A stretch of 64,000 nt of DNA from the NCBI RefSeq assembly GCF_032334255.1, contig NZ_JAUHMF010000001.1:310001-374000 (forward strand). The letters are read 5' to 3'. A program made the position numbers and the translations under genes. Every line of letters starts with the position of its first letter. The stretch's first letter is position 1. Of this stretch, positions 9,008 through 19,089 are shown piece by piece. The notes beneath the pieces are model-generated. The model was not told where the DNA came from. It worked only from the letters and a program-made list of their open reading frames with translations, and did no database searches. This DNA is from Thermanaerothrix solaris (GTDB taxonomy: Bacteria; Chloroflexota; Anaerolineae; Anaerolineales; Anaerolineaceae).

Positions 9008-9989
9008 AATTCCCCGACCGCTTGTTGTTATTGTTGGGCCGACCGCGGTGGGCAAAACGGAGATTTCTATCCAGGTTGCCGAGCGCTTAGATGCAGAGAT
9101 TGTTTCGGCGGACTCGCGTCTCTTCTATCGAGGTATGGATATTGGCACGGCTAAACCTTCATCTGAGGAACGCCAGCGCGTTATTCATCATTTGATTGAT
9201 GTTGCCGAACCAGACGAGGTGTGGAGTTTGGCGTTATACCAGCGAGAGGCCGCTCGAATTATTGAGGAGATTCATCAGCGCGGTAAATTACCCCTTTTGG
9301 TAGGTGGCACCGGTCAGTATGTGCGAGCGATCATTGAGGGTTGGGAGATTCCCCCTCAGGCGCCCGATCACCGTTTACGGGAGACCTTGGAGCGATGGGC
9401 AAAAGAGATCGGTGCTGAGGAATTGCACCGGAAATTAAGGCTCCTTGACCCGGCTGCTGCTCAAGCCATTGATCCACGTAACATCCGACGCATAATCCGT
9501 GCCCTCGAGGTTATCTTGGGAACAGGAAAGCGTTTTTCAGAACAACGGCGGCGTGGAAAGGTGCCCTATTCCTTGCTGATCGTGGGGTTAAAGCGTCCGC
9601 GCACGGAACTCTATAAAAGGATAGACGAACGGATAGAGAAAATGATTCATGAAGGATTGGTTGAGGAAGTTAAGGCATTACTGGCTAAGGGTTATTCGCC
9701 TGAATTGCCGCCGCTTACTGCCATTGGGTACCATGAAATTATTCGCTACTTGCGAGGTGAAATAACCTTGGATGAAGCAATCACCCTGATGAAAAGGCGA
9801 ACACGTGATTTCGTACGCCGACAAGCCACCTGGTTTCGTGAAGATGATCCCCGGATTCATTGGCTTGAGGTCAATGAAGGGACTGTAAATGAAATCTTAG
9901 TCTTGGTTGAAGATAAGACGGCGTGGCAAATTTACTCAGAGGAGCGTGGTTCCGCGCTCCAATTCCAAGGCACAGAAAAGAAGGGTTAG
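8994..9989 (+). CDS. miaA: tRNA dimethylallyltransferase
   Basis: Transfers a dimethylallyl group to N6 of adenosine 37 in tRNAs that read codons beginning with U. The P-loop GPTAVGKTE is near the N-terminus, followed by SADSRLFYRGMDIGTAKPS and GGTGQYVRAIIEGW. Many homologues have DSMQVYRGMDIGTAKP, so the Met-Gln-Val positions are substituted here. The C-terminal part has IGYHEIIRYLRGE and RRTRDFVRRQATWFR, typical of the family. Length is 331 residues from ATG 8994. It overlaps the yraN end and precedes the acyl-CoA ligase gene by seven bases. Confidence 0.96.
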   Translation: MSWCEIPRPLVVIVGPTAVGKTEISIQVAERLDAEIVSADSRLFYRGMDIGTAKPSSEERQRVIHHLIDVAEPDEVWSLALYQREAARIIEEIHQRGKLPLLVGGTGQYVRAIIEGWEIPPQAPDHRLRETLERWAKEIGAEELHRKLRLLDPAAAQAIDPRNIRRIIRALEVILGTGKRFSEQRRRGKVPYSLLIVGLKRPRTELYKRIDERIEKMIHEGLVEEVKALLAKGYSPELPPLTAIGYHEIIRYLRGEITLDEAITLMKRRTRDFVRRQATWFREDDPRIHWLEVNEGTVNEILVLVEDKTAWQIYSEERGSALQFQGTEKKG

Positions 9990-9996
9990 ATTTACT

Positions 9997-11679
9997 ATGG
10001 AAAGACCCTGGTTAAATTACTACGATCCAGGCGTACCTCATACGATCCATTATCCTCAAGTTGCTTTACCGTGGTTTTTAAGCCAAGCGGCTCAGCAGTT
10101 TCCTTCGCGGGCTTGCACCATCTATCGCGACCGAACCCTTTCTTATGCTCAGGTGGACGCGCTAAGCACCCATTTATCGCGATGGCTGTGCGCCTTAGGG
10201 CTACGGAAGGGGGATCGGGTTGGGGTTGTGTTACCCAATTCACCCCAATTTGTGATTACCTTCTATGCCGTTCTTAGGGCCGGTGGTATTGTGGTGGCAT
10301 TAAACCCGGCATATCGAGAACGTGAACTGGCCTACCCGATAACTGATGCGGGAGTTCGAATGGTGGTGGGGTTGCGGCAACTGGCCGGGGTATTTACAGC
10401 CCTAGCGGATTACACGCCATTGGAATGCTGGATTTTAACCGATGATGAAGACTTAGACCTTTTGGAGAGATGGGCACAACCTCTGAAAAGCAACCAAGCG
10501 GCGATTGAAGGACAGCGTGAACTACATCTTTCTGAACTTCTTGGTGTTCATCCAAGCAATGAAGTTCCCTTGCCGTTGTTGAACCCGGAGGATGCCGCGG
10601 TTTTTCAATATAGCGGAGGTACTACCGGAATTCCCAAGGCTGCTATTGGGTTACATCGCAATTTGGTCGCCAACACATTACAGTTTCGGCATTGGCTGGT
10701 AGGGTTGCGCGAGGGGGAAGAGGTAGTCCTAGCCGCCATCCCACTATTTCACGTTTATGGCATGGTGATTGCGATGAGTGTGGGAATCGCCTTGAGCGCA
10801 AGCCTGGTGTTGGTTCCGGATGCACGAGATACCGAGACCGTTATTTATAACATCCAAAAGTATCGCGCGACACTCTTCCCCGGTGTACCATCCTTGTATC
10901 AGGCCATCAATCGCCATCCCCAAGTGTTGGCAGGTAAGGTAAACCTCACTTCAGTGAAGGCGTGTATTTCGGGCTCTGCACCGCTGCTCCGTGAGACCAA
11001 GTTGGAGTTTGAAAGGTTAACAGGCGGAAGAGTAATGGAGGGTTATGGATTGTCCGAGGCACCAACTGCCACGCATTGTAATCCAATGCAAGGCGAGAAT
11101 CGAATTGGTTCTATTGGTCTGCCTCTCCCGGATGTGGACTGCCGAATTGTCAATGTGGAAGATGGGATCACACCATGTCCGGTGGGGGAACCAGGTGAGT
11201 TGATCATCCGTGGGCCACAGGTCATGGCAGGTTATCATCAACGACCCGAAGAGACTGCACTTACCCTACGTGAAGGTTGGTTGTACACCGGTGATATTGC
11301 CTACATGGACACCGAGGGCTATTTCTACTTGGTAGACCGAAAGAAAGATTTGATTAAAGTGGGGGGATTTCAGGTCTGGCCGCGTGAAATTGAGGAGGTA
11401 CTCTCAACTCACCCCGGGGTAAAAGAGGTTGCTGTCGCGGGTGTGCCTCATCCTCAGAAAGGAGAAATGGTTAAGGCTTGGGTTGTACTAAACCCCGGAA
11501 TAAGTTTGAAGGCTGAGGATTTAAAACGTTGGTGTTCGGGCCATCTTGTACGATATAAGGTGCCGGAGGAGATTGAATTTGTGGATATTTTGCCACGCAC
11601 GGCTGTGGGTAAGGTTTTGCGTCGCGAATTGGTGCGTATTGAGGTTGAGAAAAGGCAGAAGAACAGCGAGGCCGGTTAA
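9997..11679 (+). CDS. Long-chain acyl-CoA ligase (ANL superfamily)
   Basis: AMP-forming acyl-CoA synthetase, 560 residues, which activates a carboxylic acid through an acyl-adenylate. Motifs in order: the P-loop YSGGTTGIPKAAIG, GYGLSEAPTATHCNP, YTGDIAYMDTEGYFYLVDR, DLIKVGGFQVWPREIEE at the hinge, and PRTAVGKVLRREL with the catalytic lysine. Overall texture resembles FadD-type long-chain ligases, but chain length is not readable. The frame is open upstream to 9907 inside miaA; ATG 9997, seven bases after the miaA stop, is the natural start. The stop codon lies in the loop of the terminator hairpin. Confidence 0.9.
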   Translation: MERPWLNYYDPGVPHTIHYPQVALPWFLSQAAQQFPSRACTIYRDRTLSYAQVDALSTHLSRWLCALGLRKGDRVGVVLPNSPQFVITFYAVLRAGGIVVALNPAYRERELAYPITDAGVRMVVGLRQLAGVFTALADYTPLECWILTDDEDLDLLERWAQPLKSNQAAIEGQRELHLSELLGVHPSNEVPLPLLNPEDAAVFQYSGGTTGIPKAAIGLHRNLVANTLQFRHWLVGLREGEEVVLAAIPLFHVYGMVIAMSVGIALSASLVLVPDARDTETVIYNIQKYRATLFPGVPSLYQAINRHPQVLAGKVNLTSVKACISGSAPLLRETKLEFERLTGGRVMEGYGLSEAPTATHCNPMQGENRIGSIGLPLPDVDCRIVNVEDGITPCPVGEPGELIIRGPQVMAGYHQRPEETALTLREGWLYTGDIAYMDTEGYFYLVDRKKDLIKVGGFQVWPREIEEVLSTHPGVKEVAVAGVPHPQKGEMVKAWVVLNPGISLKAEDLKRWCSGHLVRYKVPEEIEFVDILPRTAVGKVLRRELVRIEVEKRQKNSEAG

Positions 11680-11700
11680 CTCACCGGCCTCGCCTTTTCT
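11666..11700. terminator. Bidirectional terminator between acyl-CoA ligase and acyl-CoA synthetase genes
   Basis: Perfect 11-base arms (11666-11676 and 11683-11693, GCGAGGCCGGT and its complement) with a six-base loop, followed by CTTTTCT on the plus strand. The loop contains the TAA stop of the ligase gene. Read on the minus strand the same hairpin is followed by a U-rich stretch and can end the convergent transcript. Confidence 0.9.
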
Positions 11701-11710
11701 AATGCAACTT

Positions 11711-13831
11711 TTACTTCAACGGTTTTTTCTTGAGAATTATCCGCGCATCTACGACTTTAACCCCCTTACCAATCTCATAAACCAGTACGGGGTTGGCGTC
11801 TGATTCACTTACCTCGTCAGCGAGGTCAAGAATCATGGTCGCATAACGGCAAATGGTTTCGGCCAAAGCCTGGCGGTCACGCGGCCCTTCACCACGAACC
11901 CCTGCTAGAACCGGGGCGCCACGGATTTCATCCAACATGCGTTGAGCCTGGGTTGCTGAAACTGGTGCAACGCGAAAAGTTACATCTTTGAGCACCTCGA
12001 CAAAGATCCCACCCAAACCAAACATAACCGTGGGGCCGAAGGTAGGATCGTTTACCGAACCCAAAATCACTTCGGTACCCCAGGGAGCCATTTCCTGTAC
12101 TGCAATCCCATGAATGCGCGCATCGGGCTTGTAGGATTTGGCGTTGTTCAAAATGGTGCGATAAGCCTCACGCACCCCTGCATCGTCTTTGATGTTGACC
12201 TTTACTCCGCCAGCATCCGATTTATGGATAATGTCGGGTGAAACGATCTTCATTACCACCGGGTAGCCGATTTCATGAGCAATCTGTACGGCTTCCTGCT
12301 CGCTGGTTGCCAGGCGGGTTTCTGCTACCGGGAGATTGTAGGCTGCAAATACTTCTTTCGCCTCGATTTCAGTGAGCACATCACGTCCTTCGGCTCGTGC
12401 ATGGGCAATGATCTGGCGGGCGCGCTCTGGGTTGTTGGCATCGCATGTAGCGAAGTTTTCGCTTAGTGTTTCCTTCATACGCGCGAATTCCCGTAGTGCG
12501 GCTAAGGCATTTACGGCAATATCCGGGGCCCCATAGGCAGGAATGCCGTGTTCAACCAACCAGCGCATGGCATCTTCGGAACGTTCCCCACCAACAAATG
12601 AGACAGCGACGGGTTTGTCGGTAACGCCGCTTTCGTCCACCGCTCGGCGGATACTTTCGGCAATCTCTTGGGGATCGGTCATCGCGGTTTCGCAGTAGAG
12701 AACGGCCAAACCATCCACCCAGGAATGAGGTAGAGCGTGGCGAATGGCATCGAAATACCAATCAGCGCCGGCCATTCCGGTAAGATCTACTGGATTCTTG
12801 GGCGAACCAAATTCGGGCATGTATTGGCGCAATTCATTCTGAAGATCCGCAGGTGCAAATTGTAAAGGTAAGCCGTATTTTTCAGCGGCGTCGGTGGCTA
12901 GAACGCCAACCCCACCGCCGTTGGTGATAATCAAAAGATGATCGCCACGCATTGGAGGCTGTAGAGAGAGGGCAAGTGTGCGATCAAAGAGATTATCCAA
13001 GTCGCTGGCCTGGACAACACCAGCCTGCTGGAAGGCGGCGCCGTAGACCCGAGCCGCGCCAGCCAAGGAGCCGGTGTGAGAAGCCGCAGCAGCGGCGCCA
13101 TGTGCAGACACACCTGCTTTCAGAGCGATAATTGGCTTACGAGCATTTCGGGCGGCTTCAATAAAACGACGTCCTTCTTTGAAACCTTCAATATATAGGG
13201 AAATACAAGAGGTGTTCTCGTCCTGGTCCAGCCAGGTGATCAAGTCGGAAAAATCAACATCCGACATGTTTCCGATTGAGATCAATTTATCGAACCCAAC
13301 GCGGCGAATAAACGTCGCGGCGTCAATTGCGATTAGTAATGCCCCACTCTGGGAGACTAAAGAGGCTTTGCCAGGGAGTGGAAGGAAGGGGGCAAAAGAG
13401 CCGTTGAAACGGTCGGTGTTACTGAGAACGCCTACAATATTGGGCCCCAGTATGCGCATTCCATAGCGGTGGGCTGTCTCGACAAGGGCTTGTTCCAGGT
13501 CTTTTTGGCCAACCTCGCTGAAACCCGACGTGATAATGATCAACCCTTTGACCCCTTTTTGCCCACATTCTTCAATCGCAGGAAGTACGGCCTTGGCCGG
13601 AATGGTGATAATGGCGGCATCTACGGAGTCGGGAATTGCGGTAACATTGGGATAGACCTTAAGTCCAAGGAGTTCTGAGGCGTTAGGGTTGACGGGATAA
13701 ATGCGCCCAGAAAACCCCCCCTCAATCAGATTTTTAACAACGGTGTAACCAATCTTTCCGGGTTGCGTAGAAGCGCCGATAACCGCCACACTGCGCGGAC
13801 GTATTAAACTGGTTAAGACGTCTTGGGTCAC
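11711..13831 (-). CDS. ADP-forming acetyl/acyl-CoA synthetase, fused alpha-beta form
   Basis: Reversibly converts an acyl-CoA, ADP and phosphate into acid, CoA and ATP, giving substrate-level ATP in fermentative metabolism. Domains in order: CoA-binding Rossmann domain (RPRSVAVIGASTQPGKIG), succinyl-CoA-ligase-like domains containing the phospho-histidine motif AAASHTGSLAGAARVYGAA, and a C-terminal ATP-grasp domain (YPVVMKIVSPDIIHKSDAGG). The GTG at 13831 is preceded by GGGAGG at good spacing; the frame extends upstream to 13894 without such a site. Length is 706 residues. A role as acetate-forming enzyme or protein-acylation partner is inference. Confidence 0.92.
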   Translation of the reverse strand: MTQDVLTSLIRPRSVAVIGASTQPGKIGYTVVKNLIEGGFSGRIYPVNPNASELLGLKVYPNVTAIPDSVDAAIITIPAKAVLPAIEECGQKGVKGLIIITSGFSEVGQKDLEQALVETAHRYGMRILGPNIVGVLSNTDRFNGSFAPFLPLPGKASLVSQSGALLIAIDAATFIRRVGFDKLISIGNMSDVDFSDLITWLDQDENTSCISLYIEGFKEGRRFIEAARNARKPIIALKAGVSAHGAAAAASHTGSLAGAARVYGAAFQQAGVVQASDLDNLFDRTLALSLQPPMRGDHLLIITNGGGVGVLATDAAEKYGLPLQFAPADLQNELRQYMPEFGSPKNPVDLTGMAGADWYFDAIRHALPHSWVDGLAVLYCETAMTDPQEIAESIRRAVDESGVTDKPVAVSFVGGERSEDAMRWLVEHGIPAYGAPDIAVNALAALREFARMKETLSENFATCDANNPERARQIIAHARAEGRDVLTEIEAKEVFAAYNLPVAETRLATSEQEAVQIAHEIGYPVVMKIVSPDIIHKSDAGGVKVNIKDDAGVREAYRTILNNAKSYKPDARIHGIAVQEMAPWGTEVILGSVNDPTFGPTVMFGLGGIFVEVLKDVTFRVAPVSATQAQRMLDEIRGAPVLAGVRGEGPRDRQALAETICRYATMILDLADEVSESDANPVLVYEIGKGVKVVDARIILKKKPLK

Positions 13832-13937
13832 GATAGTCCTCCCATTTCTGAAGTCGTAAACATGCCGAATTTTAACCGCATTTGGTCTGAACAAATGTAC
13901 CGATTTGGTGGGTCATTAATCACAAATGAGGGATAAA

Positions 13938-14918
13938 TCATTGATAAACCTCGGGGTTAACGCAATAGGGGATGGGTTTACCTGCTAGTGCCGCAACAAC
14001 ATTATCCACTGCCATGAAAGCCATACGGCGTCGCGTTTCGCGGCTTGCGCTGGCGATGTGCGGGGTGAGGACGACGTTTTCCATGAACAGTAATGGGTGG
14101 TTGGGGGGTATTGGTTCAGGGTCAAATACGTCTAACGCCGCGGCGGCAATGACTTTGTTTTGTAATGCCCACACCAGTGCCTCTGAATCCACAACGGCAC
14201 CGCGTGAGGTGTTGACCAAGATTGCTGATGGTTTCATTAGGGATAATCGTTCACGATTTACCAAATGGTATGCCGCAGGTGTATAGTTCAAGTGCAGGCT
14301 GAGGATGTCAGAAAAGCGGAAGATATCTTCGAGAGAGACATAACTGGCACCAAGTTCTTGCTCGGCGTCTGGTTTGCGTTGTCTACTATGATATATGATG
14401 CGCATATTAAATCCTTTGGCACGCCGCGCAACGGCCTGACCAATGCGCCCAAAGCCAATGATTCCTAAGGTAGCGCCATAGACATCAAAGCCAGTAAGTA
14501 CGTCAGGACCCCAAGGTTTCCAAATGCCCTTTCGAACCTGGCGGTCTGCTTCGACAACACGGCGAGCGGCAGCGAGGATAAGCGCCCAGGCGAAGTCGGC
14601 GGTCGTTTCGGTGAGTACACCTGGGGTATGACCCACGGGGATTTTTCGTTCTGTTGCTCTTGCGACATCTATGTTGTCAAAGCCAACCGCCATTTGACTG
14701 ATGACCTTTAATTTAGGCGAGGCGGCTTTGATAACTTCGGCGTTAATCGGATCGGTAAGCATGGTGATAATCCCATCGACATGAGAAATCTTATCTAACA
14801 GCACACTTAATGGGGGAGGGTCTTCCTGGGGCCATACTTCCACATCAGCCACTTCCTGCAAGCGCGCGGTGGCATCAGTAGCGATTTGTCGGGTAATAAA
14901 AACCAGTGGTTTTGTCAT
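13938..14918 (-). CDS. gyaR: D-2-hydroxyacid dehydrogenase (glyoxylate/hydroxypyruvate reductase type)
   Basis: NAD(P)H-dependent reductase of 2-keto acids, 326 residues, resembling GyaR/GhrB enzymes that reduce glyoxylate or hydroxypyruvate. The nucleotide-binding motif is LGIIGFGRIGQAVARRAKGF. The catalytic triad is visible as Arg in VNTSRGAVVDSEAL, Glu in DVFDPEPIPPNHPLL and His in VVLTPHIASASRETR. It begins five bases after the htpG stop, so both probably share a transcript; 106 bases separate it from the synthetase gene downstream. Confidence 0.9.
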   Translation of the reverse strand: MTKPLVFITRQIATDATARLQEVADVEVWPQEDPPPLSVLLDKISHVDGIITMLTDPINAEVIKAASPKLKVISQMAVGFDNIDVARATERKIPVGHTPGVLTETTADFAWALILAAARRVVEADRQVRKGIWKPWGPDVLTGFDVYGATLGIIGFGRIGQAVARRAKGFNMRIIYHSRQRKPDAEQELGASYVSLEDIFRFSDILSLHLNYTPAAYHLVNRERLSLMKPSAILVNTSRGAVVDSEALVWALQNKVIAAAALDVFDPEPIPPNHPLLFMENVVLTPHIASASRETRRRMAFMAVDNVVAALAGKPIPYCVNPEVYQ

Positions 14919-14923
14919 CTGAA

Positions 14924-16816
14924 TTACTCCTGCTGGTGTTTTGCTTTGAGAGCGTGAAGAAGGATCTCATATTGGCGTTTGACCATGTCATTAGGATTAG
15001 GATGGAGACCTTCCAGCAGTAGCATACCCTCGTAAATTTGTTCCACACTTAACCGGAATAGTGGATCGGTCTCTGGGAGAGTATTTAGATAGTGGATGAG
15101 CGGATGAAAAGGATTGATCTCTAAGACCAATTGAGGGATGGACTGATCGGCATTCAGCAGGCGATAGAGGCGTTGGAGTTCTTGAGGTGGATCACCCTGC
15201 CTCCCAACCAAACGTGCGGGTGATTCGTCCAAGCGTTGGGTTGTGCGGACATCGGCAACCCGGTCACCAAGGATAGATTTTATTCGCGAAATCAAGCGCG
15301 CTTCATCTTCAGTGGAAAGTGGTTTTTTTTCAGTTTCTTGTGCTTCAGAAGTTGTATCCGGTGGTGATAGTTCTTCGGTGGCTGCGTTGGCAATTTCAAG
15401 GTTTTGGTATTTCTTAAGGTGAAGCATCATAAAAGGATCCATTGGGTCGGTCAACAACAGCACATCGTAATGGTGGCGGCGATAAATCTCGAGGTGAGGA
15501 CTGTTGAGCGCACTTCCGACCGAATCACTGATCAGGTAATAGATTTTATTCTGGCGGGCGGGCATGGTGAGGATGTAGTCATCTAAAGAAAGCCACTGAT
15601 CTGGCTTGTAGAGTGTGGGGAAGCGGAGCAATGGGGTGAGCAATTCACCGAATTCCTCATCGGTTGCAATACCTTCGCGGATGTAACGACCGAAACGTTG
15701 CCAAAAAGTGATGTAATCCGCCGGTTTTTCCTTGGCCCAGTTTTTCAGGGCTTCGATAAGGCGGGTAGTAAGGATGCGTTTCAATTGGGCTAAGAGACGT
15801 GTGGCTTGCACTGACTCGCGAGACACATTGAGTGGTAAATCCTCGGAGTCAACTACACCATCCACAAAACGGAAAAACGAGGGAAGTAGATCGCGATTGT
15901 ACTCTTGAATCAACACCTTGCGGGCATATAATTTCAAGCCTTCCTCTTGGCGGGCGCTTAACAAGCCGCGCTCAGGTGAGGCTGGAATATACAGAAGGGC
16001 GTAAACTTGGACCGGTGCATCAATGACCAAGTGCAAATGGAAAAGCGGCGGTTGGAAATCCAGCGTAAGTTGTTTATAAAAGGACTCGTAGTCTTCAGGC
16101 TTGATCTCTTTTGCGGGTTGACGCCAAAGAGCACTTTGACGGTTGACGGGTTGTTGGTCATCCCCAAGATATATTGGATAGGGAATGTATTCGGAGTGCT
16201 TTTTGATGATTTCGCGCAAGCGAACGCTCTGGGTAAATTCATTCGCGTCTTCCTTCAGGTAAAGGATTACCTCTGTTCCGCGATTGGTTTTCTCGGCGGG
16301 TTCAACTTGGAATGTCTCTTGTCCTCTTGAATACCAACGGGCTGCTGAAGCATTAGGTTGGTAAGAACGTGAAATCACTTCTATCTGATCGGCAACCATA
16401 AAGGCTGAATAAAAACCAACTCCGAATTGACCAATGATATCATTAGGATTAGCCTGCGTCTCCTTAACAGCCTGGATAAAGGCCCGCGCTCCTGAGTGGG
16501 CGATTGTTCCCAGATTTTCGATCATCTCCTCGGCGGTCATGCCAATGCCAGTATCAATAATGCGCAGAATCCTTTTCTCAGGCTCTGGGATGAGGGTGAT
16601 TTTTAATTCGACCTCGGGGTCAACTACCTCGCGCTCGGTCAGGAGGATGAATTGCATCCGTGTTAGGGCATCGGCGGCGTTGGAAATTAGTTCGCGCAAG
16701 AAAACTTCACGTTCCGTGTAAAGTGAATGAATCAAGATATCAAGCAGTTGTTTCGTCTCAGCCTTAAAAGTAAGGGTTTGGCTCTGAAGGTTGGCCTCAT
16801 GAGTTGATTCGACCAT
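14924..16816 (-). CDS. htpG: Chaperone HtpG (bacterial Hsp90)
   Basis: ATP-dependent cytosolic chaperone. GHKL ATPase motifs are intact: FLRELISNAADAL (Mg-coordinating Asn), IIDTGIGMTAEEMIENLGTI and GQFGVGFYSAFMVA. The middle-domain arginine region (PLNVSRESVQ) is also present. GGAGG seven bases before ATG 16816 fixes the start and gives 630 residues, normal for HtpG. No CIRCE element is visible upstream, so the sequence does not show heat-shock control by HrcA. Confidence 0.97.
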   Translation of the reverse strand: MVESTHEANLQSQTLTFKAETKQLLDILIHSLYTEREVFLRELISNAADALTRMQFILLTEREVVDPEVELKITLIPEPEKRILRIIDTGIGMTAEEMIENLGTIAHSGARAFIQAVKETQANPNDIIGQFGVGFYSAFMVADQIEVISRSYQPNASAARWYSRGQETFQVEPAEKTNRGTEVILYLKEDANEFTQSVRLREIIKKHSEYIPYPIYLGDDQQPVNRQSALWRQPAKEIKPEDYESFYKQLTLDFQPPLFHLHLVIDAPVQVYALLYIPASPERGLLSARQEEGLKLYARKVLIQEYNRDLLPSFFRFVDGVVDSEDLPLNVSRESVQATRLLAQLKRILTTRLIEALKNWAKEKPADYITFWQRFGRYIREGIATDEEFGELLTPLLRFPTLYKPDQWLSLDDYILTMPARQNKIYYLISDSVGSALNSPHLEIYRRHHYDVLLLTDPMDPFMMLHLKKYQNLEIANAATEELSPPDTTSEAQETEKKPLSTEDEARLISRIKSILGDRVADVRTTQRLDESPARLVGRQGDPPQELQRLYRLLNADQSIPQLVLEINPFHPLIHYLNTLPETDPLFRLSVEQIYEGMLLLEGLHPNPNDMVKRQYEILLHALKAKHQQE

Positions 16817-16909
16817 TGTTTTACCTCCGATCACATGATTGAGGTGTTAACAACGGTAAAATCCACAGTCCGACCAAAAGTAAGCCTGTATGTCCAGGAA
16901 TAGATGGGT

Positions 16910-17944
16910 TTATCTGACTTGGCGTGCCACTTCGTACCGCTGGCGTACTGCTGGTATCAAATACTCTGAAAAGGCGCGTTCCAAATCATAGTCGGGTTGC
17001 CAGCCCCAATCTTGGCGGGCTGCGGAATCATCTACATCTTCCGGCCAGGAATCAACGATTTTCTGACGGTTGGGATGGGGGTCGAAAGTGATCTCGGCTT
17101 CTGGGAAGGCTTTTTTGACAATCTGATAAAACTCTTCAGCGCTAATGCTAAAACTAGTGACGTTATAGACGTATTGGCTGAGGGCACTGCGCGGAGCGGC
17201 CTCTAGCTGAAGCAAAGCCTTAATGGCATCGGGCATTGCCATAAAGGGCAGGCGTGTATCAGGGCGCACAAAGCACTTATAAGGGAGACCCTGAGCGGCA
17301 TGATGGAGCATTTCGGGGCCATAATCGCTCGTGCCTCCGGTCGGGAGAGTAACAGCGCTGATTAACCCCGGGAAGCGAATACTGCGGAAATCCACGCTAC
17401 TTTGCCCATAATCCGCTGCTAATTGACGGTAGTAACGAGCATAGTACCGCCCGAGGTGTTCGCAATAAAGTTTATTGCAGCCATACATGGTGGTGGGTTC
17501 AAGCCAGTTGTATTCCTTTACTTTTCCAGCACAGCGTTTAGTCTCGAGATCAGGGAGACCGTAGACAGCGATGGAACTAGGATAAAGGAATTTTACCGGC
17601 TTGCCTTGCCATTGAGACTGCTCCACCGCTAGCCGCAGCAGGTTCAAAGTCCCCTCGACATTTACTCGATGAGCTGCTTCAGGGTTGTATTCGGCTTTCG
17701 TAGAAAGGATGGAGGCTAGATGATAAATGGTGCGTATTTCAAACTCAGCCACCAAACGGCCAAGAAGCATCGTGTCTAAGATATCCCCTTGAATTGCACG
17801 CAAACAGTAAGGCTTAAGATGATCATCCAGGGGTTGAACATCCAGGGCGATAATGTCGAAAGTGCCTTGCTGTCCAAGATGTTGAATAAGGCCATGGCCC
17901 ATCTCGCCATTGGCACCAGTGATCAAAACCACCTCTTTGCGCAT
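16910..17944 (-). CDS. NAD-dependent epimerase/dehydratase, L-threonine 3-dehydrogenase-like
   Basis: Extended short-chain dehydrogenase of about 344 residues. Features are the Rossmann glycine motif ITGANGEMGHGL, YPSSIAVYGLPD, and the catalytic pair in TMYGCNKLYCEHLGRYY (Tyr-x-x-x-Lys). RFPGLISAVTLPTGGTSDYG with VRPDTRLPFMAMPDAIKALL closely follows the short-chain threonine 3-dehydrogenases, which make 2-amino-3-ketobutyrate; a UDP-sugar epimerase is the alternative. The ATG at 17944 has an AGGA at proper distance. The frame is open upstream to 18079 but without a better start. Confidence 0.85.
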   Translation of the reverse strand: MRKEVVLITGANGEMGHGLIQHLGQQGTFDIIALDVQPLDDHLKPYCLRAIQGDILDTMLLGRLVAEFEIRTIYHLASILSTKAEYNPEAAHRVNVEGTLNLLRLAVEQSQWQGKPVKFLYPSSIAVYGLPDLETKRCAGKVKEYNWLEPTTMYGCNKLYCEHLGRYYARYYRQLAADYGQSSVDFRSIRFPGLISAVTLPTGGTSDYGPEMLHHAAQGLPYKCFVRPDTRLPFMAMPDAIKALLQLEAAPRSALSQYVYNVTSFSISAEEFYQIVKKAFPEAEITFDPHPNRQKIVDSWPEDVDDSAARQDWGWQPDYDLERAFSEYLIPAVRQRYEVARQVR

Positions 17945-18087
17945 GGAAAATCCTCTCCTCTCAAGAGTTATCTTTGGATGGATAAATTGGCCGTTTCCCA
18001 ACGCCAATATAATTGTAGCCGTCTTGTAGCGTGTCGTCATTCGCCAGATTTCTTGACTTTTGTTGATAATTGACACCATTCGGCAAC

Positions 18088-18124
18088 AAAAAGCCGGCGA
18101 CCAAAACCTTAGCCGCCGGCTTTC
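18088..18124 (-). terminator. Terminator of the secDF operon
   Basis: Ten-base perfect arms at 18091-18100 and 18115-18124 (AAAGCCGGCG and complement) with a 14-base loop. On the minus strand the stem is followed by a U run (five A on the plus strand at 18089-18093). It lies 19 bases after the secF stop. Confidence 0.9.
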
Positions 18125-18142
18125 GTTGATAAGGTGAAGTGG

Positions 18143-19078
18143 TTAGGCAGTAGCCTGCCGCTTAAACCACGTCTTCCACTCTTGATTCTCCCATACCACC
18201 AGGATAGGAGCAGCAACAAAGATCGAGGAATACGTACCGCTGAATAACCCAACCAACAAAATGACTGCAAATTCGCGCAAGGTAACACCTCCAAAGAGCG
18301 CCAACGAGAGCAGCATAAATTCAACCGTCATCAATTGGGTGTTAATGGATCGTTGGAGGGTCTGAATGATCGAGTGATTGGCCAGTTTCTCAAAAGGCAA
18401 TTTGCGGTAAATACTGCTGTTCTCGCGAATGCGGTCAAACACCACGATCTTATCCTGGGTTGAGAATCCAACTACGGTAAGCAACGCCGTTAAGAAAAGC
18501 GAGTCCATTTGCCAACCGAAGAGGATGCTGCCGATTCCAACCAAACTGAACACGACCAGGATGTCGTGAATCATGGCGATAATAGCACATACCCCATAAC
18601 GGAAAGCATGGGGGATACCGCGGAATGCATAGGTGATGTACAAGACAACAGCCAAGGCCGCTACGGCTACAGCCAGCGCTGCTCGTTCGGTCACTTGTTG
18701 GGCGATCACCGGACCCACACTATCAAACCGGTTGACGACGATATCCGGGGCGTTAAACCGTTCTTGCATGGTTTGAACAATTTTGATTTTAGTCTCATCG
18801 TCTATGAAAGGAGAACGAATAACTAGAAGATCACGTTGGCCACTAGGGCTGAGGGCTGTTTGAACTTGTACTTCTTTGAATCCGAGTTCGGTGTAGAGAT
18901 TGACCACCGATTCGGTGTCTGGCAAATTACCGCTGGGAAATCGCAATTCCAATATGGACCCACCCTTGAAGTCAATGGCTAAAGGGAGACCATTAACAGC
19001 GAGGATGATTAACCCTGGGACAATGACCAGGAGGGAGAGGGCAAAGAAAAGATAGCGTTTTCCAAGGATATCTAACAT
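18143..19078 (-). CDS. secF: Protein translocase subunit SecF
   Basis: Inner-membrane component that with SecD uses the proton gradient to pull preproteins out after SecYEG translocation. The 311-residue protein has one N-terminal membrane segment, a P4-type extracytoplasmic domain starting at AIDFKGGSILELRF, and five membrane segments at the C-terminus. The RND-family signature VGFSTQDKIVVFDRIREN is present, as is the run RSINTQLMTVEFML. It begins 11 bases after secD. Confidence 0.96.
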   Translation of the reverse strand: MLDILGKRYLFFALSLLVIVPGLIILAVNGLPLAIDFKGGSILELRFPSGNLPDTESVVNLYTELGFKEVQVQTALSPSGQRDLLVIRSPFIDDETKIKIVQTMQERFNAPDIVVNRFDSVGPVIAQQVTERAALAVAVAALAVVLYITYAFRGIPHAFRYGVCAIIAMIHDILVVFSLVGIGSILFGWQMDSLFLTALLTVVGFSTQDKIVVFDRIRENSSIYRKLPFEKLANHSIIQTLQRSINTQLMTVEFMLLSLALFGGVTLREFAVILLVGLFSGTYSSIFVAAPILVVWENQEWKTWFKRQATA

Positions 19079-19089
19079 GGGGGCTCCTT